This document shows, piece after piece, positions 1 to 64,000 of a stretch of 64,000 bases of DNA. Both the position numbers and the translations under genes were made by a program. This stretch comes from Lota lota (lineage: Eukaryota; Chordata; Actinopteri; Gadiformes; Lotidae). The notes under the pieces are model-generated. The model saw only the letters and a program-made list of their open reading frames with translations, was not told the DNA's origin and searched no databases. Position 1 is the first letter of the stretch; each line of letters opens with the position of its first letter. The DNA lies in contig JACYXH010000473.1 in NCBI GenBank assembly GCA_026745465.1, positions 7,679,691-7,743,690 on the forward strand, read 5' to 3'.

Positions 1-222
1 GTAAAAAGTCATTAGCCACTTGGCCTTGCTGCTCTCTTTTTAAACTCCGAGATGCCACCACACCCCTAGCGTAGGCCTCCTCCCACCAACCCCACCCACC
101 ACCCACTGCTCTCCTCCTCCACTCCCCCTTCACCTTTCACCCCCTCCCGCTACCCCCACCCTTCCCCCGGGCCCTCCCACCTGTCTTCGGCGGCCGAGTC
201 CTGTCACTCTGTCCCAGGCCCG
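1..222 (+). promoter_or_regulatory. C-rich region and probable 5' UTR upstream of exon 1b
   Basis: This stretch is strongly C-rich on the plus strand, with CCACCC/CCTCCC-type blocks that could bind Sp/KLF factors, and runs directly into the exon 1b ATG at 223. There is no TATA box near the ATG. It probably holds the 1b core promoter and 5' UTR, but the window begins here so the upstream limit is unknown. Confidence 0.35.
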
Positions 223-53000
<52,778 letters not shown>

Positions 53001-54771
53001 TATCTGGAACAGGATGGAAATGTTCTCAGTTGAGAATATGTTAGCGACAATACAACCACAGTGCTTATCTTAATCCTCACTTTACATAAATGCAATGGTG
53101 TCACTCTGCTCTGTGTTTGGCTGGAAAGGGATAGGAGCTATTGTAGTTATTTGAGGAATAGTCTTTTCACAAACTGACAAGTTCTTTTTAACTCTATGTT
53201 GACGTGCATTCAAAGAAGATGTAGTGATTTTTTTCCTGATTTAAGAGTGCTTATCGCAAAGCTTCCATTTATTTTTCGAAATTTGCTTTTACATTTGTTG
53301 TGTTTTCGAAAAATTCCAAGCATACGAGGGCTCTCTTCAGCTATATTATATAACCAAAAACCTCCATATCCATTTATTGCTTTGCAATGCAGATCGTGGA
53401 ATTCTGCGTGTAAAAACAGTTCAGCAGAGCTATGTATATGTGTATTTATAATGAGTATTAAACGTGAAAGAAAGATGGGATGCCAATCTGCAGAGCAGAA
53501 ACAGTCTGAAATACTATATCCTTGCCCAACCAACTTGAACAAATGCCAAGCTTATATCATTGCTCATCAAGAACAATTTGGCACCAAAAAGTCAACTGAC
53601 AAGATTAACAATTATCTGATGGATTACAAGGAAACCACTCCCATAACAGCCATGATCAAAATCACCAGGTTGCCAGGTTGTTTTTCACACATCAAGATTG
53701 CCACAGACAAGCCACTTCCCTGACTTGACGACTCCCTGAATATGTAAGTAGCATAAGAATAACCAAAGAAAAGTTTTTTCATGACACTGTTTTGATGTTT
53801 TGATTGTTGCCTTTGAGTGTTTGGTGCGATTCCTTACTGTTCTGTCTACTCCCATCCTCCGTTTGTTCAGATGCTTCCTCCAGAATGCTTCTTCTCTGCT
53901 GTCTTCCACTAAACTCTGTTTGCCGAGGCCTTGTTTTGGACAGAAGCCCAGACTGAAATCCCACACTACACAGGGACACCTCCCCCACAAAACATCCTTT
54001 GTTTTCACATTTAATGAGATCCTTACTCTGTTTTGACGTCATTTTCAATGTTACATCTAATCCTATGTTTTTATTTGAATGCATTAAAATACAATAATGA
54101 ACTGCTTCCGGTCAGCTGTAGCCATGCTAAGTGCCTCATAAACTAGACTCTTTACTAACACGGTGAATGTCAGATGAGATGGCGGAGGTGCAAACAGCTC
54201 GTTGCATGACTAAAAGATGAGCACGCCACCAATGGTTCTGTTTAATAAAGTGTAATTAATCGGCTACGCTTCCCTGCAGCCATGGCTGTCCATATCTAAA
54301 CACAATAGCAACTAGATTCACTTTCAAAAAAAGAATATCAAGATTTGCACAGGGCTTCATGTGGTTTGAATGTGTAATTATTACATGTAATGTGTTTTCA
54401 TCCGTACAGCAGTTTTGCTTCGGTGTGTTTTATTTTTTTTCCTCTTGAAAAATATCTATGATTGTTTTTGGTTTGACTTACTGTTTATTGCTGTAAAGAA
54501 GACAGTGCTGGAATGGGGTCGGTTTGTGTTATTTGGGGATAGGTTGCAAAGCTTCGTCACCATGACAACCGATTCCGTATCTGTTTTAACCAGTATTTTT
54601 TTTTATGTCTGATTTCCTTCATACAGCAGCACATTCTATGAATATACAGTTGCTTTACATATTCTATTTTTTTGCGTTTGCATGTTTTATTAACTGAAAA
54701 AGCGGAAATGACACTATTTTATCCGTATTTCTTTCTTTTATGTTATAAAAAAGGTTTGAAGGATGTATTTT

Positions 54772-54777
54772 AATAAA
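54772..54777 (+). terminator. Candidate polyadenylation signal AATAAA
   Basis: A canonical hexamer about 1.8 kb after the stop codon. Alternatives are 54244-54249 (shorter UTR), 54857-54862 and 55027-55032. Confidence 0.45.
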
Positions 54778-54856
54778 ATGGGTTATCAGGCCTTGTTTAA
54801 AATGGTGTATTTATAGCTCAACAGCGGAAAATTATTTTAACGCCATAAGAAATGTA

Positions 54857-54862
54857 AATAAA
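54857..54862 (+). terminator. Candidate polyadenylation signal AATAAA
   Basis: Canonical hexamer in aaataaacac, followed 35 bases later by a GT/T-rich gatgtttgtcttaattg element, a reasonable downstream element. Confidence 0.45.
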
Positions 54863-55574
54863 CACTGAAAGTGATATATCCAGTTACAGGATGTTTGTCT
54901 TAATTGTATGATTATTCTTTATTATCCTTAAACAACGAGACATACGGCATGTGTTTATGGAGGACGGATTATGCCATGGAAAGAAATAATGAATGTTTAA
55001 TAATGTGTCCTTTTAAATACTGTTTTAATAAAGAACAGGTAAAACAATTATTTAAAAAAAATACGAAGCATTAACTAGGGTTAGTTGATGGAAATTGATG
55101 GAAATTAAAAAAAATTAATGGACAATTAAGAGGACATTTATAGTATAGGACATTTATAGTATTAAAAACATTAAACTGCTTTTTAAAGAGACAAATTAAA
55201 ACGGTTTATAAAACAATGCATTTAATGACGGATACATTTGTCAATTCAGAATGGCATTTTAAACACTCTTTTAAAAGGATGTTTAAATAATCACTTTCAT
55301 TAGTTGTTTTCCATAGTAATTTCCTTATTGCTTTTCCTTAACAAAAGAAAATTACCACTTTAACAAAGACAAGCCTTTTTTGTTTTAAAGCTCACACACA
55401 AACTGCCACTGCAAAAGTAAAAGGAGTGAATCTGCCGAGATGTTAATGTCAAGCGTGAACTATTCTATTTTCGTGGTGAATGTATCCCTAATGAAAGGAT
55501 TATGGGAAACCCAATTTAGCTAAATGGGGAGTGTTCATATCTTTTCTGTAAATCAAGGTTACACTGACTGAGAT

Positions 55575-56075
55575 CCGATGAGGTCGGATTTGACATTTGA
55601 CATCATATTCACACAATGACTTTATGATTGAAAAACAACCAGCAGCACTTGACCCTGGGTCTCCAGCACTTTAATCAGCAGGTCTTGCTATAGATTGGTC
55701 AATGTAATATTTGACATTATATTCACAAAATGACTATTTTTGAAAAACAACCAACATAAACAGGACTTTAACTAAATTTTTCCCAGTTGGCTACATTCAT
55801 AATACTGCAAATGGGCTTTCATCAGTGGGCCATAGTCTCAATCACTTGGCATTAGATTGATTTGGCAATAGATAGAGATAGATACATTAACTTATATGAC
55901 AATCTTCGAGATTGCGAATATAAATTCACACGACCTTTGTTCTTTATGTGAACAAACCGACCAACATTAGCGGGACTTGAACTTGCGTCTCTATGGCTGA
56001 TAACCAACAGCTTTTCCCACCATGGCACCGAAGTTATATTTGACATTAAATTCACCTGACTTAGCACATTTTCAA
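55575..56075 (+). repeat. Degenerate interspersed unit (atttgacattatattcac...)
   Basis: At least three copies of a unit with atttgacat(t/c)atattcaca and tgaaaaacaaccag/caac occur at about 55586, 55710 and 56037. The 55900-56010 part has cgggacttgaacttgcgtct, a phrase like a minus-strand tRNA-derived sequence. Confidence 0.5.
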
Positions 56076-56612
56076 AAAGTAAAGAACAGTTGCCTACTTA
56101 ATTAAAATGCAACTATTCACATGAAATAAATGTCCAACAATAAGAACACTATTTAACTACATAAACACGATTTCCAATAATACGAAATTGTTTCACACAT
56201 ATCTCACTATACCAATTTAGCTCAATGCTACATCCTATCTGTAGCCTATTCTTTTAATCTGCTGTTTCGTGACTATTTGCAGTCAGGGGAGATTTCTGTT
56301 GCTCTCTTCCAAACTTACATACCAGCTTTGGCACTGTTGAACTAAGATTGGTAGATTTATACAGAAGTTGATCAGTAATCTTTCATTTAGAGCTAGTTTT
56401 TTTCCATGCCAATAAAGCTCTTTGAATTGAACTGAATAAAGAGAGAGGTTGGAGGAGCAGTATTGTGGTTGAGTAAAATCAAAGAACAGTAGTATGGACT
56501 TGGTCAAATAGCCATACAATAAACTATACCTAATATCATGCATTATCTTTAGATCATTTTAAACCATCGATTTTGTCTCACTCCATTCTTTACACTGCAT
56601 TCCACATACTTG

Positions 56613-56613
<1 letters not shown>

Positions 56614-56690
<77 letters not shown>
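56614..56690 (+). repeat. (GT)n microsatellite
   Basis: About 37 GT units, then tttgtgtttgtgtg. Confidence 0.95.
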
Positions 56691-56692
<2 letters not shown>

Positions 56693-56872
56693 TGTTTGTG
56701 TGTTGGTTGGTGGTAGGGAGGGGTTGGACAGGCATGGAAGGGAGAGAGAGAGATTATTGAGAAATGTTTTGTGTTTTCAATTTGTTTAGGGCATTTGACC
56801 TCTGACCTCCTTTAGCTTGTTGGTTCGCTCTGTTGTGAGTGTGGAAGGGAGGAAGGGAGAGAGAGAATAATA

Positions 56873-57235
56873 TCTGTCTATATAGTAATACATTACTACA
56901 TATATACATTTAATATATACTAGACTACGTATTGGGGAATACTTTAGCATCTAATTAAACACACTTTAATGGTAAAAACACTTTACATTAGCACTAGGGA
57001 CATGTTGAACAAGAATATGGTGGATTTTGTAGAAAAATCAATTTGATTTGATTTTTTTTCAACTGCCTTTTCAATCTGCCTGTATAGTAATACATGAGTA
57101 TTTGGGATGAGTTTAGCATCTACTTATTAAAACATCATACAGTGAAACAATTTGAAAATAACCACAGAGGTACCTAGGGACATGCTTAACAAGAATGTGG
57201 TGGAGTTTGTAGAAAACAATTTGAATTGACTCATT
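56873..57235 (+). repeat. Imperfect direct repeat, period about 203 bp
   Basis: ctgtctatatagtaatacat...acatgttgaacaagaatatggtgg at 56873 onward is matched by ctgcctgtatagtaatacat...acatgcttaacaagaatgtggtgg from 57076. Both end in gtagaaaa(t)caatttga. Confidence 0.75.
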
Positions 57236-58245
57236 AAACGCATTGCTTTCTATGAACTGTTTTTAAAATGTCTCTTTTAAAAACAGTTTACTTAGGTTTT
57301 TATAAATCCAACTATAAATGTAGGCTACTCTTTTAATTGTCGATTTATTAATTACTGTTTTAGTTAATGTTCCATAAAGAGTATATTGAATAATTATTTA
57401 CCTGTTTTTATTAAAACAATCTTTAAAATAAAACATTATTTAACATTCATTATTTATTTCCGTGGCACAATTCGTCCTCCATATGTGACAAGGTCTTGTA
57501 AATGTCTATTAAGTCAACATTGAACATCAGTTGGTACACATTGTGCATAGTTACGCAACACACAATGTAAATGCTTGCACAGCTAAGATGTAACTAAAGA
57601 AAAGACCGAATTTTATCCCACAGATCAGATCAGTATTCTTCCCAGAGAAAAGGAATTTTTTTTCAAACCATCTGCTCAAATAATATTAGTTCTTACACAA
57701 TAGAGTAAGAATGGCTGCCATCCAACTGATAGTACCTGGCATGGTTCATTAGATTGTGTTTGTTTTAAAGGACATGCCATGCCGTAATTAGTCTAATGCA
57801 CCACTGTGGGTTGAGGAAGTCTAATTGTAATATTATTTCTAGGTGGGAGGAAGTAAGGATAAGGTAAGCTAAAACCCAAGACCAGCAACATTCCCCCGAA
57901 ATGGCAGGGAGATGAAGCCTAAACATGTCACAGACATGTAGTAACCCAACTTGATTAACAACAACGAGCATGCTCACCCGCCTTCAAAGGTATGCGTGCA
58001 CCAACTTCACACAGTCGACAGCCGGGAGTGGCCGAGATAACACGGCCTGATAAAGAGGAACCGGCAACAAGACCGTATTGTTGGAAGAACACGTTCATCG
58101 ATTTAATGCGTGTGGTTACGTAAATGCATGACCTTGATTACGCAACTGATTTCTGTGAACAGTGTATTAACCTTTCATTAAGTGAAAAACAGGTGTAAGT
58201 CAGATATTTTATAGTAGATGAACTATCATACAAGATTCATGTGTG

Positions 58246-58249
<4 letters not shown>

Positions 58250-58318
<69 letters not shown>

Positions 58319-58333
58319 GTGTGTGTGTGCGTG
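58250..58333 (+). repeat. (GT)n microsatellite
   Basis: About 40 GT units with C interruptions near the end. Confidence 0.95.
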
Positions 58334-59344
58334 TGAGCACATGTTTAAATCACGTTCATATAAAATAAACATAGGTGAGCAAGGGACTACTAGCATGTAT
58401 ACTGAGAATATACAAATTTAATTTCAAACAGAATCAATGCACCCTTCTACACTTTATTTCCCCCGATGTTGCTGCAGCTGTTGTTGTTTTCCTTCACATC
58501 CGTGTTGCTTTAAGCAGAGCTCCGGATGAATGCTGGAGTGAGAGGGTACTCCCCCTGTCTGCACAAGTCAGAGTGTGGGTGAGGCATGGGATTGGCTTGC
58601 TGGACAATAAAGGAACATTCCAGGGTCTGAGAGGTGAGAAAGGGAGGCAAGGAGGGAAGGAAGGAGGGTGACAATGATATTTCCACCAGGTTTTATTTTT
58701 AAAGTGGAAAAAGTGAGTACCTCTCTAGTGATGTAATATCTATGTGTCAATGAGTCCCTTATAATACTCTTTTTTAATACTACATCCTTCTGCTGGAAAA
58801 CGGTGCAGATTGTTCCATATGTGGGACAGACGTAAAGTTAAAAATCCAATAGTATGATATTTAGAGCACTGGTCAGCACTTAAACACACTTGTCAGCAAG
58901 GAAGAATGGCTAAGAAGTGTGACGACCAATCCTAAAATACAACTTAAGTTCAATGATTTATAATGACTTCAATGCTTTTTGTTCCTGTTTTATACTATAT
59001 TGCCAAGTCATCCGAAGATGATTTTATTTTTGTGCTTTACAGGGGAAAAAAAGTATACAGGCTACAGTACACAGGATGTACTCAAGCGTGGAGGTTAAAT
59101 TGTGATCAACTATTCAAATAAATTCTGCTGTAATCTGAAAAGTCGAAATGCCCAAAGGCCCCAGATCTCTGACTCTGCTCTTCAAGTGGTTTTTCCAGAA
59201 GCAACCACGTTTAAGAAGAGTGTTGACAGATTTAAAGGTCTTGGTAAGCACGGTATATGCATTTACCAACTCTCTGCACAACATTTACGTTTAATTTTAA
59301 AATGTACAAACCTACAATACTAACGTTTATGCCTAATCATTTAC

Positions 59345-59420
59345 ATTTATGAATTTATACATTTATTAACCATTTGGCAGACACTTTTACCCAATGGTAT
59401 TGACAACTGAACCTCTGAAC
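59345..59420 (-). mobile_element. SINE tail fragment, minus strand
   Basis: The reverse complement reads attgggtaaaagtgtctgcc then aaatggttaat, the conserved 3' end of teleost tRNA-derived SINEs. No head is recognisable. Confidence 0.5.
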
Positions 59421-60225
59421 AAGCTGAGAACAATCTAAGCATAGGCCTACAATCAAAACGTAATCAAATGAAACTTTATTCATAGAGCACTTTCGTGCAA
59501 ACCGACAATACGGAGTTCTTGACAAGTGAAACAACACAAGAAGAACAAGACATTTGTTCCACATAAAAATTAAACATAGCCTTACCAACTTTCTTAGAAA
59601 CCACGAGAGCTTGTTCAGTATAGGACTCAGAAAACGAGGTTAGTAGATTGTTTTATATTGTTATTGAAGCTCATATTATAAGAGCACAACATATGTTATA
59701 TCACTTAGCAAAAACAGCGTGTGTACATATTGCTTCAGTTTTTTTTAAGCCAGTTTTTGGCATAAAACATGAACCTACAAGAAGATATTTAAAGTAATTT
59801 TGGATGATGTCATCTTTAAGTGCGTACGTTCGTATCTGTGATTGTTCAATCTCCAATTGTATCCACCAAACAGATTTCCTTCTATCCTGCACCCGTCTAT
59901 CAATCAATCCACACCTGGTGTTTCTTTAACTCATGATTACATCTAGTATTACCTCACCAGGTACCTACTAATGCATTCTGGAAATCTCCACACCCAACAC
60001 AGCTCATGATATTTCTCCCAATATGTTTTTGCTGTGGTGTCCAACCTTTCTGTGCTTTTGTTGGGTTTGGCTCGAGGCTGAACAGCAGATGTTTCCCAGC
60101 ATTTTATATAATGAAGGGAAGAATGGAAGAGGTTGAAGATGAGGTCACAAAATGTACCGTGCCTGTTCTGTGAAGATCAAACAAGAATTGACATGGAAAT
60201 GTTCCAGAAAGCTTGGGGCTGCATC

Positions 60226-60612
60226 TTCATTATATTGGACGGATCTGGTGCTGGCTGTTGGATTCTGGTAGCTGAATAATTCTGGTAGCTGACTGATTCA
60301 GCGGCTGGTTGACTGATTCTCGTGCTGACTGATTCTGGTAGCTGACTGATTCCGAAACAGTTTGATTGATTCTGTAAGACCACTGATTTTGGTACAGGCA
60401 GACTGATTCTGGTAGCTGACTGATTCTGGTAGTTGACTGATTCTGGTGCTGGCTGACTGATTACGGTAGCTGACTGATTCTGGGACTGGCTTACTGGTTC
60501 TGGTAACTGCCTGATTCTGGTGCTGACTGACAAATTCTGGTGTGGCTTATTGATTCTGGTAGCTGACTGATTTTGGAACTTGACTGATTTTGGTACTGGC
60601 TGGCTTATATTG
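60226..60612 (+). repeat. Minisatellite of ctgattctggtagctga units
   Basis: About 20 variants of a 17-18-bp unit (also in longer forms with ggctg inserts) span 390 bp. Units of similar phase keep one minus-strand frame open, giving a repetitive Asn-Gln-Ser-Ala-Thr peptide of no recognised family. Confidence 0.88.
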
Positions 60613-61740
60613 TGACTGGATGTGAGCCAAACCTTAGTTGCTTGATCATTAATGTTTTCTTTGTTTGCTAGCAATTATTTAACGTTATTTAATTTGAATT
60701 TCTCATGGACAGTAATGAATTAATTACATCAATAAGGAAGTCTGTTTTACATAGGAAATTGACATTTGTGCTAAGGCCTTCTGGGTGCAACTTCAGCTAA
60801 GTATAATCATACAATAGAGTTGAGTGTGAAATACTGCAGAACTCCAAATTTAGCTCTGGGTGCTGGTCACAGAACAGTGTGAGGTGTCGTGTCTCTTTGT
60901 GCACTTTATTGTGTGATTCATCTCTTGGCTTCTGTTTTAGTCTAATCTATTATGTGATTATGTGAACAGATGTGCCACACCTATTTACCCGCATTGGTTA
61001 CATGACTGGTAATTATAATAATTACATTTCAATACTGTGGAGTCGCTACTGCTCTGTCAGAGACCCCTGCCCTCTCTCTTGGAATGTCTATCCTCTGAAA
61101 ACCTGCCAAGCATGGGACACGCTTGTCAAACGGCCTCGCCCTCTCTTTCTGTTCGAATGTTGATGGAGGTTTTCAGTGCTTGGCTTACTCGGTGAGAAAA
61201 GATAAGGGCCACACCAAGATCATGCTAAGCACAGTAAATGACAGCTATGGAGCCGTTCCCACGTTTGAGCAGAAGCACATACATACACATACTGTAATTT
61301 GCACTGTGTTCCAAGGCTCTGGAACACAGTGAGAGGAAGAGATTCAGGGATCCATGAGGTTTAATATGATTAACCACCACGTATTTAATAAGAACTAGTT
61401 CCTGTGGGACCACAAATACCTTTATTATTTGAATTATACAAAGAAGAAAAACAATACCTTTATTTATATACCACTTTTAAATACAAGTGAAAGGGTGCTT
61501 CAGCATAACAGGAAAATTACTCAAATGTATCAAACGACCAAAAGAAAACACAAAACGAAAAACACTTCAGCATTCAACATGTTAACTCAAAGTAAGGGCA
61601 TGACTCTGCAGGACAAAATGTTTTTGGACTACACAATAGTGAGGGGATGTGCTGAGATCCAACGGAATTCCTGGCATTCTGCGACCAATCGGCTGACCGG
61701 ATTTCTCTCCACCTTGCCTTGCATTTGAGTCTTCTCATGG

Positions 61741-61917
61741 AGATGGGCGTGGTTCCTGTGGAAAGCTTACCAGTTCAACTAGATCCAGTGGCGGACTCCC
61801 TCTCTGACATTTTCTATAAGAGCTGTCTGCCACTCCCGCTCGGAGAGACGCCAGTGCTACCTGGCACATAACGCCGTCACCACCACCACTCCAGCCATCG
61901 GCTTTACGCACCTACAC
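61741..61917 (+). promoter_or_regulatory. Candidate TATA promoter and noncoding first exon of a downstream gene
   Basis: A GT/CACC-type box (gggcgtggtt, about 61745), a TATA-like ctataag at 61814-61820 and a start-site region about 25-30 bases later (cggagagacg) precede about 70 bases without ATG. These end at a strong donor acac|gtaagtg (61918). This looks like a TATA-driven gene whose coding exons lie beyond the window or far downstream. Product unknown. It might be a chance assembly of motifs. Confidence 0.4.
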
Positions 61918-62659
61918 GTAAGTGTGTCATTCAGTGACTGTGGTTTGTAACCAACTTTCTCTGTAGTGAAACACATTATTGTGTTCGCTCATGAAATGTC
62001 ATTATTTAAAATCTATTTTATGCTTCTTTGATTGGTTTTAATGGTACGATCAGATTGGTTGGGTCAGGTGGCACCGTGAGATCTTGAAGTAACAAACTCC
62101 AGGAGGGAGAAAAGCCAAGTATGTGTAGTAGGTGTTGCGCGTATCCTAAATCAAATCCTAGAACGCCAACTCCCTTGCCGTAAAAAAAAGGGGAAAGTAA
62201 ACATTCCTCTGTGATTAGCTCGTGGTAGCGCTAATGTCTTGAGACTGTCTCAATGTGAACGGTTTGGCGGAGAGGTCGCAGCTTGTTCACCAGGTCAGAG
62301 CCGGCTCTTTGTCACTTCTAACAACAGATAACAAAACAACCTGGGGGATTTGTTGAAACGAGAAACACACTCTTGACACAAAGAACAAATACAGGATTTG
62401 CGTTCCGCCTGGTCTCCAACTAAGGGGTTGCGCTGCTGAGTAACCGTTGAACCTGGGGCTTTACTTTGAGGGCAGGCTTACAAGATGTTCCATTTACAAC
62501 GTCTATACGCAACGTCAATACACAGATGGGTTATGGTCCACCATAAAACGATATGCTTTACTATTTGCCTGCACACCTACAATGAGCTGAGCATTGTTAG
62601 GATAACACTTTATGATGCGTGGGCATTAACACAGTGCATGTTCATGATCCAACTCCCAT

Positions 62660-62781
62660 TTTAATGTATTCCTGTTGATCACAACCTGGGAATTAAAACA
62701 TCAATATCACACACAAACAGTTTAATGTATTCCTGTTGATCACAACCTGGGAATTAAAACATCAATATCACACACAAACAG
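62660..62781 (+). repeat. Perfect 61-bp tandem duplication
   Basis: tttaatgtattcctgttgat ... cacacacaaacag occurs twice head to tail, at 62660-62720 and 62721-62781, with no difference seen. Confidence 0.93.
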
Positions 62782-63473
62782 TTTAAAACAGTTCTTATGT
62801 TCTTCTGCTGCTGTTGTTTGTTTGTTGTTTGCACTCAACAAACAGGGTTGGTTTAGAGTGCATTATGTGCATGCTTATGCAGTTCTTATGAAACGTTTTG
62901 TCAACTCTTTCTTTATAATAACTACCCTTACTGAATGAACCAAAATGTGTACATGTGAGTGTAAATAACAGGTAACACACTTCACTGTCACACATTCTTT
63001 GTCATTTCGTTCTACTTTGTCATTATCAGTTGAATGTCAACTGCATTTACAAGTTATTTTCTTGTTGGTCTGCCGTCTTCAAAATAATTACTTGAAAATC
63101 GGCATGAGTACGACCAGGCTGATTTAATGGGAAACAAAGCAAAGAATGTTGAAGCACAACTTTGACCAAAGGACCAAAGTCTAGGACACACACACATTTT
63201 GCTGCTTTTGCATACACTGCATCTGATAATTCTGATGAAATCTTGCATTTTTGGAATGTTCTTTCCTGACAAGCCTCTAAAGTTGCTCGTGATTGTTATG
63301 TCCCTGGGTTGTAATTATCTGTCTGGTCTTCCGGATTCAAATCTTTGTTAACTACATCGTGGAATGCCATTCATCGTACCTCACCTCTTTAACACCACAT
63401 TAAAATGAGGTGATTGGCAGACGACAAAACGTATGTCGGTGCAGTGTGATCTCAGCCTGCGGCAAACAACAGG

Positions 63474-63750
63474 ATTGTGCAAAACACGAAACCTTGTTGA
63501 AGAGGTGAGAAGATTAGATATGACATGTTCAAATGAGTAAACAAACAAAGTGGAAAAGGTCTCTTAAACCGTCAACACAAACATACATATTGTGCAAAAC
63601 ACAGCACAATATGTGCTGTGGACTGGATTGTGCTAAATTGTGCAAAACACGAAACCTTGTTGAAGAGGGGACAAGATTAGATACGACATGTTGAAATGAG
63701 TAAACCAAACAAAGTGGGAAAGGTCTCTTCAACACAAACATACATATTTC
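63474..63750 (+). repeat. Imperfect direct repeat, period 163 bp
   Basis: attgtgcaaaacacgaaacc...aacacaaacatacatatt at 63474 is repeated from 63637 with substitutions and a small deletion (ttaaaccgtcaac versus ttcaac). Confidence 0.85.
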
Positions 63751-64000
63751 CCGATGGCATGTTCTAAGAACTGATGTTTCCTCCACACCTCTTCTTCTGT
63801 CCAAGTGAATAGTTTCGCTCCGACTTGAGTTTTGGGCCCTGCTCCAGGCCGGCATCCCGGTGGGGTGGGTGACCAGGTCAGGTTGGGGGTGTCGGAGGGG
63901 TGGGGTGGGTGGGTGGGTGGGGTGGGTGGAAGAGAACACGGCACATTGACATTCATGCAGCCCTGGTGCAATGGAACCACTCCTTCCCAGCGTGGCACTC

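Larger units (their letters stand above)
53001..54880 (+). other. plec: Plectin 3' UTR (approximate extent)
   Basis: Non-coding AT-rich sequence follows the stop. AATAAA signals occur at 54244, 54772, 54857 and 55027. The pair at 54772 and 54857 is most plausible because sequence before them is compositionally uniform and a T/GT-rich stretch follows (gtttgtcttaattg). An open frame at 53196-53723 shows no resemblance to a protein. The exact end cannot be fixed from sequence. Confidence 0.6.
55033..61740. other. Intergenic region: repeats, no gene
   Basis: AT-rich DNA with no supported coding sequence. It holds degenerate repeats at 55575-56075 sharing atttgacattatattcacaa and gaaaaacaaccaac, (GT)n at 56614-56690 and 58250-58333, a pair of about 160-bp direct repeats near 56873-57235, a SINE tail at 59345-59420 and a ctgattctggtagctga array at 60226-60612. 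Confidence 0.55.
61918..64000 (+). other. Probable intron or intergenic DNA: duplications only
   Basis: No coding sequence recognised. It contains a perfect 61-bp tandem duplication (62660-62781), an imperfect repeat of period 163 (63474-63750) and (GGGT)n near 63895-63928. Confidence 0.5.

Noticed and set aside
53196..53723. 175-codon frame after plectin
   Set aside because: It lies in the 3' UTR, has no recognisable protein features, and the composition is that of AT-rich UTR.

Overview
The window is nuclear DNA from a vertebrate, almost certainly a teleost fish. Coding exons are short and GT-AG bounded. Introns carry tRNA-derived SINEs with a teleost-style tail and an extreme load of simple repeats: (GA)~88, (CT)n, (CA)n and G or C homopolymers of 25-30 bases. 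That repeat load resembles gadiform (cod-like) genomes, but this last point is only an inference.

Nearly everything from 223 to about 54.9 kb is one plus-strand gene, plectin (plec; a pleca or plecb ohnologue, not resolvable here). Plectin is the giant cytolinker joining intermediate filaments to actin, microtubules, hemidesmosomes, Z-discs and mitochondria. I could place all 31 common exons (numbered 2-32 as in mammals) with matching splice phases. Exons 2-8 encode the two calponin-homology actin-binding domains. Exons 9-30 encode the spectrin-repeat plakin domain with its SH3. Exon 31 (43163-46512) encodes the coiled-coil rod. Exon 32 (46797-53000) encodes six plectin-repeat modules, the linker and the Gly-Ser-Arg tail. 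Spliced from exon 1b the product would be about 4545 aa.

The 5' part shows the alternative-promoter architecture plectin is known for. Exon 1b (223-325) is recognisable as the mitochondrial-targeting first exon. Two further candidate first exons (4944-5094 and 9846-9951) end in the same phase and can join exon 2 to give the conserved start of the actin-binding domain. The two optional microexons are present: 2alpha (15 nt, HWKVE) and 3alpha (36 nt, 12 codons). A serine-rich open frame in intron 6 (23687-24130) may be another internal start.

The most important anomaly is in exon 31. The frame is lost near 46470 by a net 1-nt (mod 3) deficit, creating a TAA 38 nt before the exon ends. As written, full-length plectin would stop before the intermediate-filament-binding C-terminus. 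Exon 31 lies between phase-0 junctions, so the known rodless splice form would bypass the lesion. It may equally be a sequencing or assembly indel.

Other structure is mostly repeat biology. Minisatellites duplicate the 5' splice sites of exons 6, 17 and 27. Pyrimidine microsatellites abut the 3' splice sites of exons 2, 2alpha, 18, 23 and 24. A 115-bp inverted-repeat element lies at 11699-11813. From 55 to 64 kb the DNA is intergenic, AT-rich and repeat-bearing, with one plausible TATA promoter and noncoding first exon of a following plus-strand gene near 61.8-61.9 kb. I found no RNA genes, CRISPR arrays or prokaryotic systems.
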